From the NCBI RefSeq assembly GCF_000425665.1, contig NZ_AUDW01000027.1:1-42307 (forward strand): DNA of 42,307 nt. The letters are read 5' to 3'. The stretch is from Gemella cuniculi DSM 15828. GTDB lineage: Bacteria; Bacillota; Bacilli; Staphylococcales; Gemellaceae. The notes beneath the pieces are model-generated. The model was not told the DNA's origin. It searched no databases and was given only the letters and a program-made list of their open reading frames with translations. This document shows positions 1-8,682 of this stretch, piece by piece (positions within the stretch are counted from its first letter, which is position 1; each line of letters begins with the position of its first letter). The translations under genes and the position numbers were made by a program.

Positions 1-143
1 ATATCTCAAAAGAATACTTACAGAAAAAATCAGATGAATTATTGGACACCGTCTTGACTGATTGGAAAAACTATAGTGGTAGTTCATATTCTAAAGATAA
101 TATGGGAAAATTCACTATCGAGAAAGATGAATTTTTAAAATAA
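1..143 (+). CDS. 3' end of an unrecognised gene (partial)
   Basis: The reading frame is open from base 3 to a TAA at 141-143 and gives 46 C-terminal residues, lysine- and aspartate-rich, ending in KDEFLK. The start lies outside the window. A strong intrinsic terminator follows 13 bases later, which supports this being the true end of a plus-strand gene. The fragment is too short and shows no motif, so no function is assigned. Confidence 0.6.
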   Translation, partial: ISKEYLQKKSDELLDTVLTDWKNYSGSSYSKDNMGKFTIEKDEFLK

Positions 144-156
144 TACATTAATTAGT

Positions 157-192
157 CGTAACCTTAAACACAAGGTTACGATTATTTTTTCT
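157..192 (+). terminator. Intrinsic terminator of the partial gene
   Basis: A perfect 9-bp stem (CGTAACCTT at 157-165 with AAGGTTACG at 172-180) encloses a 6-base loop and is followed by a T-rich tract (ATTATTTTTT, 181-190). It lies just after the stop codon at 143. Confidence 0.85.
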
Positions 193-424
193 CCCAAATT
201 GACTATTTCTTAACGAACAAAATCAAATTCTGTAAAACCACCAAAAAAACTGACTGTTATACATGTCTAAAAACTACAGCCATTTCAAATTGTGATAACT
301 TTTGACTTACTACATAATTGGTATTCGTGTCAAACTTTATACTTCTGATATTGATTTTTTTAAAAAAACTTTAACAATAATACATATGAAATCAAAGAAA
401 GAACATAAAGGAAACCTAACTCTA
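193..424. other. A/T-rich stretch without a recognisable gene
   Basis: No convincing coding sequence is seen. A plus-strand open frame from about 299 to 458 lacks a ribosome binding site and resembles nothing firmly. The stretch lies directly upstream of recognisable ISL3 transposase remnants, so it may be older decayed transposon or flanking DNA. Confidence 0.4.
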
Positions 425-466
425 AAACTGAAGTTAGACTATATTGGCTGTTGATGAGGAGTTCAA

Positions 467-824
467 ATGCAGTTACAGTTTGAACATACTCAAGAGATTA
501 GAAAGGCTATAAAAGATAGAAATGTAACTGAACTTGAAAAATTAATTGATGAAGATACTACAAGGGTATCTAGTGGTGTCGCTAAGGCTGTTAAAACTAT
601 GAAAAAAACATAAGGTATATTGTTTAATAGGGTTAGATATGTATTTTCTAATGATCAGCTTTAACAATAAGATTAAGCTGCTTAAACGTATTTCTTATGG
701 TTACTTTAGCTTTTATCATTTTAGATTACGTATTTTAGTTATGTCGAGATTGTTTGTCAACTATAATAAAAATAAGAATATTAAGAGAAAAGAAAAACGT
801 GCTAAGCGTTTTAAACTCGCCTAA
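467..824 (+). pseudogene. ISL3-family transposase, C-terminal remnant with stop and frameshift
   Basis: Two short frames together match the C-terminus of DDE transposases of the ISL3 family. The first (467-613, 48 codons, preceded by GAGGAG) carries EIRKAIKDRNVTELEKLI and KAVKTMKK and ends at an in-frame TAA (611-613); past that stop the same frame reads RYVFSNDQL. The second frame (about 657-824) continues with NNKIKLLKRISYGY and SFYHFRLRIL, which is the family's usual NNKIK-x-(I/L)KRISYGYR-FYHFR-RI block. The join needs a small deletion near 654-657. The N-terminal zinc-binding and DDE parts are absent. The product cannot be functional; either short frame alone might look like a small gene but is better explained as debris. 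Confidence 0.72.
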
Positions 825-845
825 CACATTTTTTAAAATTTTCCC

Positions 846-870
846 TATCCCTCTCATTCGTTAAAGAGCC
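846..870 (-). repeat. Right terminal inverted repeat of the ISL3 remnant
   Basis: Read on the minus strand from 870, the sequence starts GGCTCTTTAACGAATGAGAG and continues with GGAT, fitting the GGCTCTTT...GGG pattern of ISL3-family ends. The assignment rests on the family pattern and on the transposase remnant directly upstream; the partner repeat is missing. Confidence 0.5.
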
Positions 871-892
871 AGTTTTTGGGAATTTTGATTTA

Positions 893-1690
893 TCAACTTA
901 AATCATCTCTTGCCCCTAAAATGTCAATAGCATTTTTTATTCTATCTTTAGTTGGTGGTTTTATATCATCTATCTCGTATTCTATTCCTAATTCTTTATA
1001 CTTAAATTTTGCCATATCATGATAAGGTAAAACTTCTACCCTTTCAACCCCATCTAATGTATCAATAAACTCCCTTAACTTTTGCAGGTAATAATCATCG
1101 TCTGTCCATTTTGGAACTAATACATGTCTTATCCACATTTTTGCACCATGTTCACTTAAAAACTTTGTGAATTGAATTATATTTTTATTTGTTCTCTTCG
1201 TCAATTTGATATGGTGCACATCATCAATATGTTTAATATCTACTAAAAATAAATCTGTCAAAGAAATCAATTCTAATATTTTTTTATTCATAGTAGGAGT
1301 ATTTACATAAAATCCACCACAAGTATCAACACAAGTATTTATTCCTATCTCTTTTAACTTTCTAAATAGCTCTAAAATAAAATCTATTTGAAGTAATGAC
1401 TCACCACCACTTACGGTTACTCCCCCACCTTCACTTGCTTCGAAGAAATTTCTATATTTTACTATTTCTTTTGTAAGTTGCTCAACAGTCATAACTTTGG
1501 CATCAGGATTGTGCATTCTCCATGTATCAGGATTATGACAATATTTACATCTTAGCATACATCCTTGAAAAAACACTACATATCTTATACCAGGCCCATC
1601 TACATTTCCAAATGTCTCTATAGAATGAACATTAGCTGTCAATACCGAATTTTCTTCTGTAGTTATAAATTTTTCTTTTGTAATTTCCAT
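893..1690 (-). CDS. pflA: Pyruvate formate-lyase activating enzyme (radical SAM)
   Basis: This 265-residue protein installs the glycyl radical on pyruvate formate-lyase, using S-adenosylmethionine and a [4Fe-4S] cluster. The cluster-binding C-x3-C-x2-C motif is at Cys44, Cys48 and Cys51 in GCMLRCKYCHNPD. The N-terminal GNVDGPGIR and the glycine-rich GGGVTVSGGE segment are typical of PflA. Length matches the family. The ATG at 1690 is preceded by a strong AGGAGGG site. Its target gene pflB lies directly upstream on the same strand, with a terminator hairpin between the two, so pflA is probably transcribed partly by read-through and partly on its own. It is a cytosolic enzyme of anaerobic mixed-acid fermentation. 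Confidence 0.97.
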   Translation of the reverse strand: MEITKEKFITTEENSVLTANVHSIETFGNVDGPGIRYVVFFQGCMLRCKYCHNPDTWRMHNPDAKVMTVEQLTKEIVKYRNFFEASEGGGVTVSGGESLLQIDFILELFRKLKEIGINTCVDTCGGFYVNTPTMNKKILELISLTDLFLVDIKHIDDVHHIKLTKRTNKNIIQFTKFLSEHGAKMWIRHVLVPKWTDDDYYLQKLREFIDTLDGVERVEVLPYHDMAKFKYKELGIEYEIDDIKPPTKDRIKNAIDILGARDDLS

Positions 1691-1762
1691 ACACGACTCC
1701 CTCCTTTACCATATATATACATTATATAACATTTTTTGAAAATAATAAAATATTTTTAATTA

Positions 1763-1790
1763 AAAAGCGGGGGCTAAAAAGCCCCCTCCT
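1763..1790 (-). terminator. Terminator hairpin between pflB and pflA
   Basis: A G/C-rich hairpin (GGGGGCT at 1769-1775 paired with AGCCCCC at 1780-1786, loop AAAA) is followed on the minus strand by GCTTTTTAATTAAAAA. It stands about 25 bases after the pflB stop and about 70 bases before the pflA start, so it probably ends most pflB transcripts and lowers pflA expression relative to pflB. Confidence 0.85.
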
Positions 1791-1812
1791 TTTATACTAT
1801 CTAACTATTTAA

Positions 1813-4053
1813 TTACATAAATTGATGCATTGTACGACTTAATACATCTCGTTGTTGTTCTGGAGTTAAACTAATTAGACGTACTGCGTATCCTGATACA
1901 CGGATAGTGAAGTTTGGATAATCTTCTGGTGATTCTATTACTTTAAGTAATGTTTCTTTATTAAATACGTTAGTATTTAAGTGGTATCCACCTTGTTTGA
2001 AGTATCCATCCATCATTGCTGTCAAGTTTTTAATTTGATCTTGTTTTGTTTTGCCTAATGAACTTGGTGTAAATGCAGCTGTTAAACTGATTCCGTCACG
2101 ACTGTATTCATATGGTAATTTTGCTACTGAACTTAAGCAAGCTAAAGCACCACTTTGGTCACGTCCATTCATTGGGTTTGCCCCTGGAGAGAATGGTTCA
2201 CCTGCACGACGTCCATCTGGAGTGTTACCAGTTTTCTTACCATAAACTACGTTAGAAGTAATAGTTAAGATAGATGTTGTTGTTTCATCTGCACGGTAAG
2301 TTGGATGTTGTTTCAATTTATTCATAAATGTTTTTAGTAATTCAACTGCAATTTCATCTGCACGATCATCATTGTTACCAAATGTTGGGAATTCACCTTC
2401 TATTTTGTAATCAACTGCTAATCCAGTTTCATCTTCAATTGGAGTAACTTTCGCATATTTAATAGCTGACAAGCTATCTACCGCTACTGAGAACCCTGCG
2501 ATACCAGTCGCCATGAATCTTCTTACGTTAGTATCATGTAATGCCATTTCTAAACTTTCGTAAGAATATTTATCATGCATGTAGTGAATAACATTTAATG
2601 TATTGATGTATAATTTACATAACCAATCCATGAATACATCAAATTTAGCCCAAACCTCATCATAATTTAATACACCACGCATTGGTTCAGTTTTTGGTCC
2701 TACTTGATCACCAGATTTTTCGTCACGTCCACCATTAATTGTGTATAATAATGCTTTTGCTAAATTAGCACGTGCCCCAAAGAATTGCATATCTTTACCA
2801 GTAGTCATACCACTTACGCAACATGCGATTGATTTATCACAAGTACCTAAGAAATCTGCCAATAATTCATCACTTTCGTATTGAATTGCACTGTGGTTGA
2901 TTGAAGATTCAGCACAGAATTCTTTAAATCCAGTTGGTAACTTAGTTGACCAAAGAATAGTTAAGTTAGGTTCTGGTGAATTACCCATGTTGTCCAATGT
3001 GTGAATGAAACGGAAATCTGTTTTTGTAACTAATGATTTTTCGCTATCTAACATTTCACCAACGATAAGCGTAGCCCAAATTGGGTCTCCTGAGAATAAT
3101 TGATTGTATTCTGGAGTACGAGCAAATTTAACACAACGTAATTTTAATACTAAGTGGTCAATTAATTCTTGTGCTTCTGATTCATTTATTGTTCCGTCTT
3201 GTAAATCTCTTTCAATGTAAATATCTAAGAATGTAGCAATGTTACCAATACTCATAGCTGCACCATTTTGTTGTTTGATTGCTGCTAAGTATCCGAAGTA
3301 CAACCATTGTACTGCTTCTTTGGCATTAGTAGCTGGCTCAGAAATATCAAAACCATAAATTTTAGCCATTTCTTTTAACTCACCTAGTGCACGAATTTGC
3401 TCATTAACTTCTTCACGATCACGAATAACGTGTTCAGTCATAACACCATCAGCACCTATTTTTTCTAAGTCACCTTTTTTCCACTCAATAAGTTTATCAA
3501 CACCATATAAAGCAACACGACGGTAGTCACCGATGATACGTCCACGTCCATACGCATCAGGAAGTCCAGTAATAACACCAGATTTTCTTACTAAACGCAT
3601 TTCTGGAGTATATGCATCAAATACACCTTGGTTGTGAGTTTTACGATAATCAGTGAAGATTTTAATAACTTCTTCATCAACTTCGTATCCATACGCCTTA
3701 CAGCTGTTTACAGCCATGTTAATACCACCAAAAGTCATTAAAGCACGTTTAAGTGGTTTATCAGTTTGTAAACCAACTATTTGCTCACGATCCTTATCAA
3801 TATATCCAGGACCATGTGAAAGGATAGTTGAAGGAATACTAGTATCCATATCTAATGTTCCACCAGCTAAGCGTTCTTGACGCATTAAGTCATTGAATTT
3901 TTCTACTAACACTTTAGTGTTTTCTGTAGGCCCAGCCAAGAAAGAAGCATCACCTCTATACTCTGTGTAGTTAGATTTAATAAAATCTACCAAATCTACT
4001 TCTGTTTGCCATTTACCACCAACGAATGCTTTTTTTTCTGCAACTGTTGTCAT
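1813..4053 (-). CDS. pflB: Formate C-acetyltransferase (pyruvate formate-lyase)
   Basis: PFL converts pyruvate and CoA to acetyl-CoA and formate under anaerobic conditions. The catalytic cysteine pair is Cys411-Cys412 in SIACCVSGM. The glycyl-radical site is in RVSGYAVR near the C-terminus (about Gly721), so both halves of the radical machinery are present. Length (746 residues) is normal for PflB. The ATG at 4053 is preferred over an in-frame GTG at 4062 because AAGGAG (4062-4067) overlaps the GTG and sits 8 bases from the ATG. The codons are less A/T-rich than those of the neighbours, as expected for a highly expressed gene. The activase gene pflA is immediately downstream. A 435-base A/T-rich region upstream probably carries its control sites. 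Confidence 0.98.
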   Translation of the reverse strand: MTTVAEKKAFVGGKWQTEVDLVDFIKSNYTEYRGDASFLAGPTENTKVLVEKFNDLMRQERLAGGTLDMDTSIPSTILSHGPGYIDKDREQIVGLQTDKPLKRALMTFGGINMAVNSCKAYGYEVDEEVIKIFTDYRKTHNQGVFDAYTPEMRLVRKSGVITGLPDAYGRGRIIGDYRRVALYGVDKLIEWKKGDLEKIGADGVMTEHVIRDREEVNEQIRALGELKEMAKIYGFDISEPATNAKEAVQWLYFGYLAAIKQQNGAAMSIGNIATFLDIYIERDLQDGTINESEAQELIDHLVLKLRCVKFARTPEYNQLFSGDPIWATLIVGEMLDSEKSLVTKTDFRFIHTLDNMGNSPEPNLTILWSTKLPTGFKEFCAESSINHSAIQYESDELLADFLGTCDKSIACCVSGMTTGKDMQFFGARANLAKALLYTINGGRDEKSGDQVGPKTEPMRGVLNYDEVWAKFDVFMDWLCKLYINTLNVIHYMHDKYSYESLEMALHDTNVRRFMATGIAGFSVAVDSLSAIKYAKVTPIEDETGLAVDYKIEGEFPTFGNNDDRADEIAVELLKTFMNKLKQHPTYRADETTTSILTITSNVVYGKKTGNTPDGRRAGEPFSPGANPMNGRDQSGALACLSSVAKLPYEYSRDGISLTAAFTPSSLGKTKQDQIKNLTAMMDGYFKQGGYHLNTNVFNKETLLKVIESPEDYPNFTIRVSGYAVRLISLTPEQQRDVLSRTMHQFM

Positions 4054-4488
4054 ATATTTCACTCCTTAAAAATTTATAATTAATATTTGTGATAAATAAA
4101 TTTAAAAATTAAACTATTTGTTACATCTTTAGTGTACCGCAAAATAGCTATATAACACAATATGATTTATACTCTAATTGTGTACAATTTGTGAACTATA
4201 GTTCTAATACAAAATCAATAAATAATATTAAATATTATTAATATATAGTAAAATATTAATTGAAATTATTGAAATAATTCTGTAAATAAATTGAAAAAAC
4301 AAAGAAAACAAAGAATATTAATTTTTTAATTTACGTATCTCTATTTCTAAAAATAATACAACTGTTATCATACTGTTAGTATATTATCTAGAGAAAAATA
4401 CTACAAATTATTTTATTTGTTATCAATTTTTAGAACTATATTTTCAAATCTAAATGATAAATATTATCATTTAATACCCCAAAAATAC
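4054..4488. other. Long non-coding region upstream of pflB
   Basis: There is no gene in this very A/T-rich stretch between msrB (ends 4489, minus) and pflB (starts 4053, minus). It holds the likely pflB promoter and operator described separately. No clear intrinsic terminator for msrB was found in it. No sequence matching a full Fnr, Rex or CcpA consensus was seen. Confidence 0.6.
4166..4195 (-). promoter_or_regulatory. Candidate pflB promoter containing an inverted repeat
   Basis: On the minus strand TTCACA (4195-4190) and TATAAA (4171-4166) are 18 bases apart. The spacer holds a perfect inverted repeat, AATTGT-GT-ACAATT (4176-4189), placed where a bound repressor would block RNA polymerase. 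The start would lie about 110 bases upstream of the pflB ATG. Hexamers match only partly, so this is a candidate. Confidence 0.35.
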
Positions 4489-4971
4489 TTACTTTTTATT
4501 ATTGAAAATTGATAATAAGTAACCGTATCCCTCTTTTTCCATATCTGCTTTCTTTATAAATTTAAGTGCTGCACTATTAATACAATATCTTAGTCCTCCA
4601 AATTCTTGTGGTCCATCATTGAATACATGTCCCAAATGTGCATCACCCACACGACTTCTTACTTCTATTCTTTCCATTAAATGAGAATTATCCTTATAAT
4701 ATGAAGTTACTTCTTTTTCAATAGGTTTCGAAAAACTTGGCCATCCACAATGTGATTCAAATTTATCTTTTGAAGAAAATAATGGTTCTCCTGTAGTAAT
4801 ATCAACATATATTCCTTCTTCAAAACTGTTCAAATATTTTCCGCTGTATGGTCTTTCAGTCGCACTCTCCATTGTTACAGCATATTCTATTGGAGTAAGT
4901 TCTCCTTTTAATTTTTCCAACGTCTTTTTTTTATAGTTATTTTTATTTATTTTTATCTCCTTATTATTCAT
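4489..4971 (-). CDS. msrB: Peptide-methionine (R)-S-oxide reductase MsrB
   Basis: MsrB reduces the R-form of methionine sulfoxide in proteins. The 160-residue sequence has HCGWPSF, the [13 protein letters not shown] block and [11 protein letters not shown], in which the cysteine is the catalytic residue. The two CxxC zinc-binding pairs of zinc-type MsrB are absent: the usual CxxC positions read [10 protein letters not shown] and [10 protein letters not shown]. It is therefore the non-zinc type common in streptococcal relatives. No MsrA domain is fused to it. It lies 26 bases downstream of the patatin-like gene on the same strand, probably one operon. The ATG at 4971 has a weak AAGGTG upstream; the first 20 or so residues are lysine/asparagine-rich and poorly conserved, so a later start is not excluded. 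Confidence 0.95.
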   Translation of the reverse strand: MNNKEIKINKNNYKKKTLEKLKGELTPIEYAVTMESATERPYSGKYLNSFEEGIYVDITTGEPLFSSKDKFESHCGWPSFSKPIEKEVTSYYKDNSHLMERIEVRSRVGDAHLGHVFNDGPQEFGGLRYCINSAALKFIKKADMEKEGYGYLLSIFNNKK

Positions 4972-4997
4972 ATTTTTATCACCTTTTCCCTCTAATT

Positions 4998-5846
4998 TTA
5001 TATTTCATCTTCTAAATATTCTTTTAAATCTTGCATTATCATTTTTGCATCTTTTGTTCCTAAATCATAAACTTCTTGTAATTTTTTTTCATCTTTCTCT
5101 AGTCGTTTTATCATTATTTTTTGACTAGGTCTTATTACAAAAAATTTTTTTTGCTTTTCTAATTCTATTATTTTTTCTACTGTACTGTTGTAATCTTGAT
5201 ATCTATTTTCTAGTTTTTCTACTAAACGTGGATATTTTTTATAAAATAATTTGTATTGCAATCTTGAAGTTTTCTTCTTTCTATAACTTATCGGTCGTGT
5301 TAATATCACAATTATTTTGTCAAAGTTTTGTTTTTCAAAAAAATCTACTGGTATACTATTAGCTATGCCCCCATCAAGATACTTTTTCCCATTAACCTCT
5401 ATTATTTTTGAAATAAATGGCAATGCTGAAGTTGCCCGTAATGTTTCCATCTGTTTGAATGCATCTTCTATTTTTATAAATTCTGCTTCTCCGGTTTCTA
5501 TATTAGTAACTGTTGCAAAGAAATTGATTTTAGATTTTTTAAATGTTTTATTATCAAAGACATCTAACTGAAACGGAACTCGGTAATACGTAAAATCTTT
5601 ATTTATTAAATTTCCTGTTTTCAACCAGCTGCCTACACTCATATATCTTTTATCATTTATATATTTCAAATTATATCTTAACGCACGTTTAGGTTGATTT
5701 GATACATAATTTACTCCAAATAGAGTTCCAGCTGATACACCTACTACATCCGTTACTTTTATATTATTTTCCAAAAATATATCTAGCACTCCTGCTGTAT
5801 ATAGGCCTCTCATCGCTCCACCTTCTAAGACTAATCCTATTCTCAT
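4998..5846 (-). CDS. Patatin-like phospholipase family protein
   Basis: A 282-residue putative acyl hydrolase of the bacterial patatin family. It shows the oxyanion-hole motif [11 protein letters not shown] at the N-terminus, the nucleophile elbow GVSAG (Ser in [11 protein letters not shown]) and the Asp of the Ser-Asp dyad in [10 protein letters not shown]. No signal peptide or membrane segment is visible, so it is probably cytosolic or peripherally membrane-bound. The ATG at 5846 follows AAGGAGAGAG. It leads an apparent two-gene unit with msrB and is divergent from the SDR gene at 5989. The natural lipid substrate cannot be told from sequence. Confidence 0.92.
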   Translation of the reverse strand: MRIGLVLEGGAMRGLYTAGVLDIFLENNIKVTDVVGVSAGTLFGVNYVSNQPKRALRYNLKYINDKRYMSVGSWLKTGNLINKDFTYYRVPFQLDVFDNKTFKKSKINFFATVTNIETGEAEFIKIEDAFKQMETLRATSALPFISKIIEVNGKKYLDGGIANSIPVDFFEKQNFDKIIVILTRPISYRKKKTSRLQYKLFYKKYPRLVEKLENRYQDYNSTVEKIIELEKQKKFFVIRPSQKIMIKRLEKDEKKLQEVYDLGTKDAKMIMQDLKEYLEDEI

Positions 5847-5883
5847 AAAATCTCTCTCCTTCCAAATATAATAAATTTTTTAT

Positions 5884-5912
5884 ATTATACCATCTTTTAT
5901 AAAGAGATTAAA
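5884..5912 (-). promoter_or_regulatory. Candidate promoter of the patatin-msrB unit
   Basis: On the minus strand an extended -10 (TGGTATAAT, TATAAT at 5889-5884) lies about 38 bases upstream of the ATG at 5846. The -35 position 17 bases further up reads TTTAAT, a poor match, which is usual when an extended -10 is present. Confidence 0.5.
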
Positions 5913-5988
5913 TAAATTTACTTTCCACATCATTTATGTTACTATTCTAAACGACTTAGTTCAAATATAGTTAAACTCGGAGGTTTTG

Positions 5989-6588
5989 ATGAATATTCTT
6001 TTAATTGGTGGTAATGGTTTTGTTGGTAAAAGCCTCATTAATGAAGCTATTCTTAGCAATTATAGTGTTAGCTATCTTTCTAGAAATAAAATTAAATCTG
6101 ACTATTCTCCACATGTGAATTGGATTGAGGGTGATATTTTTTCTTTAGATAAAATTCACATAAAAGAAAAGTTTGATATTGCTATTCACCTAATAGGTAC
6201 TATAAGAGATAAAACTTTATTAAAAAAACTTAACACTAAAAGTGTTGAACAAACTATTTCTCTATGTAATAAATTTAAAATTAAAAAAATAGTATTTTTA
6301 TCTGCAAAAGGTGGTTTTAAAAATTATCTTAACAGCAAAAAAGAAGCAGAAAAACTAATTATAAATTCTAATTTAGATTATCTTATCGTTAAGCCTGGTC
6401 TTATGTACGGAAAAAATAAGATATCTTCTTACTTTAATATTTTTCCTATTAAAATGTTATCATCTTTGGGAATAAAATTTTTCAAAAATGTCTATCCTCT
6501 ACCTGTCGACCATGTTGCTAAAAAAATTTTTTCTACTATTATATTTAATCCAAATGCTAAATACTTGAATTTAGATGATATGAAGTAA
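5989..6588 (+). CDS. NAD(P)-binding atypical SDR / NAD-dependent epimerase-like protein
   Basis: A 199-residue Rossmann-fold protein beginning MNILLIGGNGFVGKSL, which has the GGxGFxG dinucleotide-binding loop of atypical short-chain dehydrogenases (NmrA/NDUFA9-like). Later features are AIHLIGTIRD, KKIVFLSAKGG and LIVKPGLMYG, the usual order in this group. The YxxxK pair of classical SDRs is replaced by a non-tyrosine KKEAEK stretch, so it may sense or bind a nucleotide rather than catalyse redox chemistry. It is shorter than usual (250-300 residues) and lacks much of the C-terminal part. The ATG at 5989 is chosen over the adjacent TTG at 5986 because CGGAGG (5978-5983) is then properly spaced. 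Transcribed divergently from the patatin gene. Confidence 0.85.
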   Translation: MNILLIGGNGFVGKSLINEAILSNYSVSYLSRNKIKSDYSPHVNWIEGDIFSLDKIHIKEKFDIAIHLIGTIRDKTLLKKLNTKSVEQTISLCNKFKIKKIVFLSAKGGFKNYLNSKKEAEKLIINSNLDYLIVKPGLMYGKNKISSYFNIFPIKMLSSLGIKFFKNVYPLPVDHVAKKIFSTIIFNPNAKYLNLDDMK

Positions 6589-6963
6589 TTTTAATAATAT
6601 TTGGTAGGTTATATCGAAAGAGAAAATCTTACATAATTTGATATTAATTTCCATAATAAAAGTAGAGCATGTATTAAATAACTAAGATTTTCAAACTACA
6701 CTAATCTTATATCTACTCTTGCATTCCTTAAATTTGATGTTTTCTTGAGAAATTTTTTTCAAGAATAATATATTTTTTCATCCTCTTAAAATATGATAAA
6801 TATATGTTTGCAGGAGTGAACAAAAAGTCTTATTCTGAGAAATTAAGATTTTTCATTTACCCCTTTTTATGACATTTGTCATATCCTCATATAACAATAT
6901 TTACTGAAATCTTATTATAAAAATTGATATAATTTAATTATAGAAAGTTAAGAGGTAATAATA
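6589..6963. other. Intergenic region with several inverted repeats
   Basis: No gene is seen. The region contains GAAAATCTTA (6622-6631) paired with TAAGATTTTC (6683-6692), a nested AAGATT/AATCTT pair (6684-6707) inside AGTAGA/TCTACT, and a TTCTTGA/TCAAGAA hairpin followed by T-rich sequence (about 6742-6780) that could end the SDR transcript. The exporter promoter is at its right end. A small RNA is possible but unsupported. Confidence 0.4.
6925..6933 (+). promoter_or_regulatory. Extended -10 promoter of the ABC exporter operon
   Basis: TGATATAAT (TG at 6925-6926, TATAAT at 6928-6933) lies 30 bases upstream of the ATG at 6964. CTGAAA 18 bases upstream is a weak -35. AGAGGT serves as the ribosome binding site. 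Confidence 0.6.
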
Positions 6964-7851
6964 ATGACAAACAAAAAAATCGTTTCAGTAAGTAAGATAA
7001 ATAAAACTATAAAATCTAAAGCTATTTTAAAAAATATTTCTTTTGATATTTATGAAGGTGATTGCGTTGCCCTTATAGGACCTAACGGCGCCGGAAAAAC
7101 AACTCTTATGAGTTGTCTTCTTGGTAATAAATTTACCACTTCTGGAAATGTATCAATTAATGGTCTTGATCCTACTAATTTAGAATTAAAAAACTATGTT
7201 AATGTACTTGGTCAAGAAAATCAAATCCCGAAAAAACTAAAAGTTAAAGAGTTAATTAATTTTATTCAAAATATTTATTCTAATCATCTTACTAATGAAG
7301 AAATAGACGAAATTCTACAATTTGATAATAATCAAAAAGATAATTTTGCATCTAAATTATCAGGTGGACAAAGAAGGCTATTATCTTTTATTCTAACACT
7401 AATAGGTAAGCCTAAAATTATTTTTTTGGATGAACCAACAGCTGGAATGGATACTTCTACCCGTATTCGTTTTTGGGAAATTATTAGTAATTTAAAACGA
7501 CAAGGAATAACTATAATCTATTCCTCACATTACATTGAAGAAGTGGAGCATACAGCTGATAGAATCCTTGTTCTTCACAAAGGTGAGCTCATCCGTGACA
7601 CCACTCCTCATGCTATGCGTGCAGAAGAAGTAGAGAAATATTTTACTCTCCCTGTTAAATATTTGAAATTATTAGAGAATTCTACAAATATCTATGACTT
7701 AGAAATTAAAAAAGATAGTTTTAGTTTTCTGACAACAGATGCTGATATAATTTGGGAAGTATTGAAACAAAATGGTTGTACATTTAAAGAATTAGAAGTT
7801 CAGAATAGAACATTGTTAGATAGTATTTTTACTACGACAAAAGAGAATTAA
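6964..7851 (+). CDS. ABC transporter ATP-binding protein (ABC-2 exporter type)
   Basis: The 295-residue ATPase has Walker A GPNGAGKTT (residues 39-47), the ABC signature LSGGQRR (133-139), Walker B IIFLDEPTAGMD (from 153) and the switch histidine in SSHYIEE. The C-terminal 80 residues are an extension typical of CcmA/DrrA/LnrL-like ATPases. It should energise the ABC-2 membrane protein encoded 15 bases downstream. With the two-component system that follows, the set resembles the drug- or lipid-antibiotic-responsive exporters of Bacilli such as LnrLMN with LnrJK, although only one permease gene is present here. The substrate is unknown. Confidence 0.95.
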   Translation: MTNKKIVSVSKINKTIKSKAILKNISFDIYEGDCVALIGPNGAGKTTLMSCLLGNKFTTSGNVSINGLDPTNLELKNYVNVLGQENQIPKKLKVKELINFIQNIYSNHLTNEEIDEILQFDNNQKDNFASKLSGGQRRLLSFILTLIGKPKIIFLDEPTAGMDTSTRIRFWEIISNLKRQGITIIYSSHYIEEVEHTADRILVLHKGELIRDTTPHAMRAEEVEKYFTLPVKYLKLLENSTNIYDLEIKKDSFSFLTTDADIIWEVLKQNGCTFKELEVQNRTLLDSIFTTTKEN

Positions 7852-7866
7852 GGAGGGGCATTTATT

Positions 7867-8607
7867 ATGAAAAATCTCGTTATGTTATTAAAAATGGAGT
7901 TTATTTTTACTAAAAGAAATTTGGCTAATTTCACTATGGGATTAGGATTCCCTGTAATTTTCTTCATATTGTTTTCTGGAATGCAACAATTCGACAATCC
8001 AGAACTTCAAGCTAAAGTTATAAAAGATATGGTTATTTCAATGACTGCATTCAGTAGCATTAGTTTTGCACTGTTTTCCCTTCCATTGTCAATTCGAGAA
8101 GATGAGGAAAATAATTATCTAAACATTATTAATAATTCACCAATAAAATTAATTGAATATTACATTGCACGTTTTATTCGTATTTTATTAACATTTGTTA
8201 TGGCAACAATAGTAGTTTTTGCTGTTGGACATTTCTTACGTGATGTTAATATGAGTACAAAAGAGTGGTTTATGTCCGGTATATTAATGATTATTGGGAG
8301 TACTACTTTCTTGGGAATCGGTCTACTGCTTAGCTTAATAAAATCTGTCGAAAAATTAAGTTTACTTTCTAATATTCTATATTTAGGACTAGCAATGCTA
8401 GGAGGTTTGTGGTGGCCTACTTACCTTTTCCCAGAGTGGTTACAGAATATTTCTAAAGTAACTCCAACATATCATTTATTAGAATTTATAAATAAATATC
8501 TAAAAGAAGGTATTTTTTCATTCCATAGCCTAAGTATTCTTCTTACATATGGAATCGGCTGCACTATTCTTACGCTACTAATAAAAAGAAAAATCGAAGT
8601 GAAATAA
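7867..8607 (+). CDS. ABC-2 type transporter permease
   Basis: A 246-residue integral membrane protein with about six hydrophobic segments (near residues 20-38, 55-75, 95-120, 133-155, 165-185 and 222-240). The cytoplasmic REDEENNYLNIINNSP segment and the LGGLWWPTYLFPEWLQNISKV loop before the last helix are characteristic of the ABC-2 permease family (DrrB/YadH-like). The ATG follows AAGGAGG. It partners with the preceding ATPase, probably as a homodimer since no second permease gene is present. A terminator follows immediately. Confidence 0.93.
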   Translation: MKNLVMLLKMEFIFTKRNLANFTMGLGFPVIFFILFSGMQQFDNPELQAKVIKDMVISMTAFSSISFALFSLPLSIREDEENNYLNIINNSPIKLIEYYIARFIRILLTFVMATIVVFAVGHFLRDVNMSTKEWFMSGILMIIGSTTFLGIGLLLSLIKSVEKLSLLSNILYLGLAMLGGLWWPTYLFPEWLQNISKVTPTYHLLEFINKYLKEGIFSFHSLSILLTYGIGCTILTLLIKRKIEVK

Positions 8608-8612
8608 TCTGG

Positions 8613-8650
8613 AGCGTGTGATATTCTTCACACGCTTATATTTTTATGAT
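8613..8650 (+). terminator. Terminator after the exporter genes
   Basis: AGCGTGTGA (8613-8621) pairs perfectly with TCACACGCT (8628-8636) around a 6-base loop and is followed by TATATTTTTATG. It separates the exporter from the two-component genes, which start 33 bases later, so the kinase gene is expected to have its own promoter or to depend on read-through. Confidence 0.85.
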
Positions 8651-8682
8651 ATTATATATAATATAGTACTAAGGAGGTTTAT

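Larger units (their letters stand above)
425..870 (+). mobile_element. Remnant of an ISL3-family insertion sequence (3' part)
   Basis: The segment contains a broken C-terminal part of an ISL3-type transposase (best seen at 467-824) and, at its right edge, an outward-facing end whose minus-strand sequence begins GGCTCTTT at 870. Known ISL3 elements have termini beginning GGCTCTT. No matching left end was found upstream, so only the 3' portion survives. The left limit is approximate. Confidence 0.65.

Noticed and set aside
299-458. Open plus-strand frame upstream of the ISL3 remnant, faintly like a glyoxalase-fold start
   Set aside because: No good start or ribosome binding site, and it ends inside the transposase remnant; resemblance is too weak to call.
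639-824. A 61-residue stand-alone gene
   Set aside because: Its sequence matches the C-terminal end of ISL3 transposases and has no ribosome binding site; it is part of a broken transposase.
2051-2245. Plus-strand open frame inside pflB
   Set aside because: Antisense to a strongly conserved enzyme, no ribosome binding site; same for 3653-3880.
4086-4200. Rex-like TTGTGA half sites upstream of pflB
   Set aside because: Several half sites are present (for example near 4088 and 4190), but none forms the full TTGTGA-N6-TCACAA palindrome.
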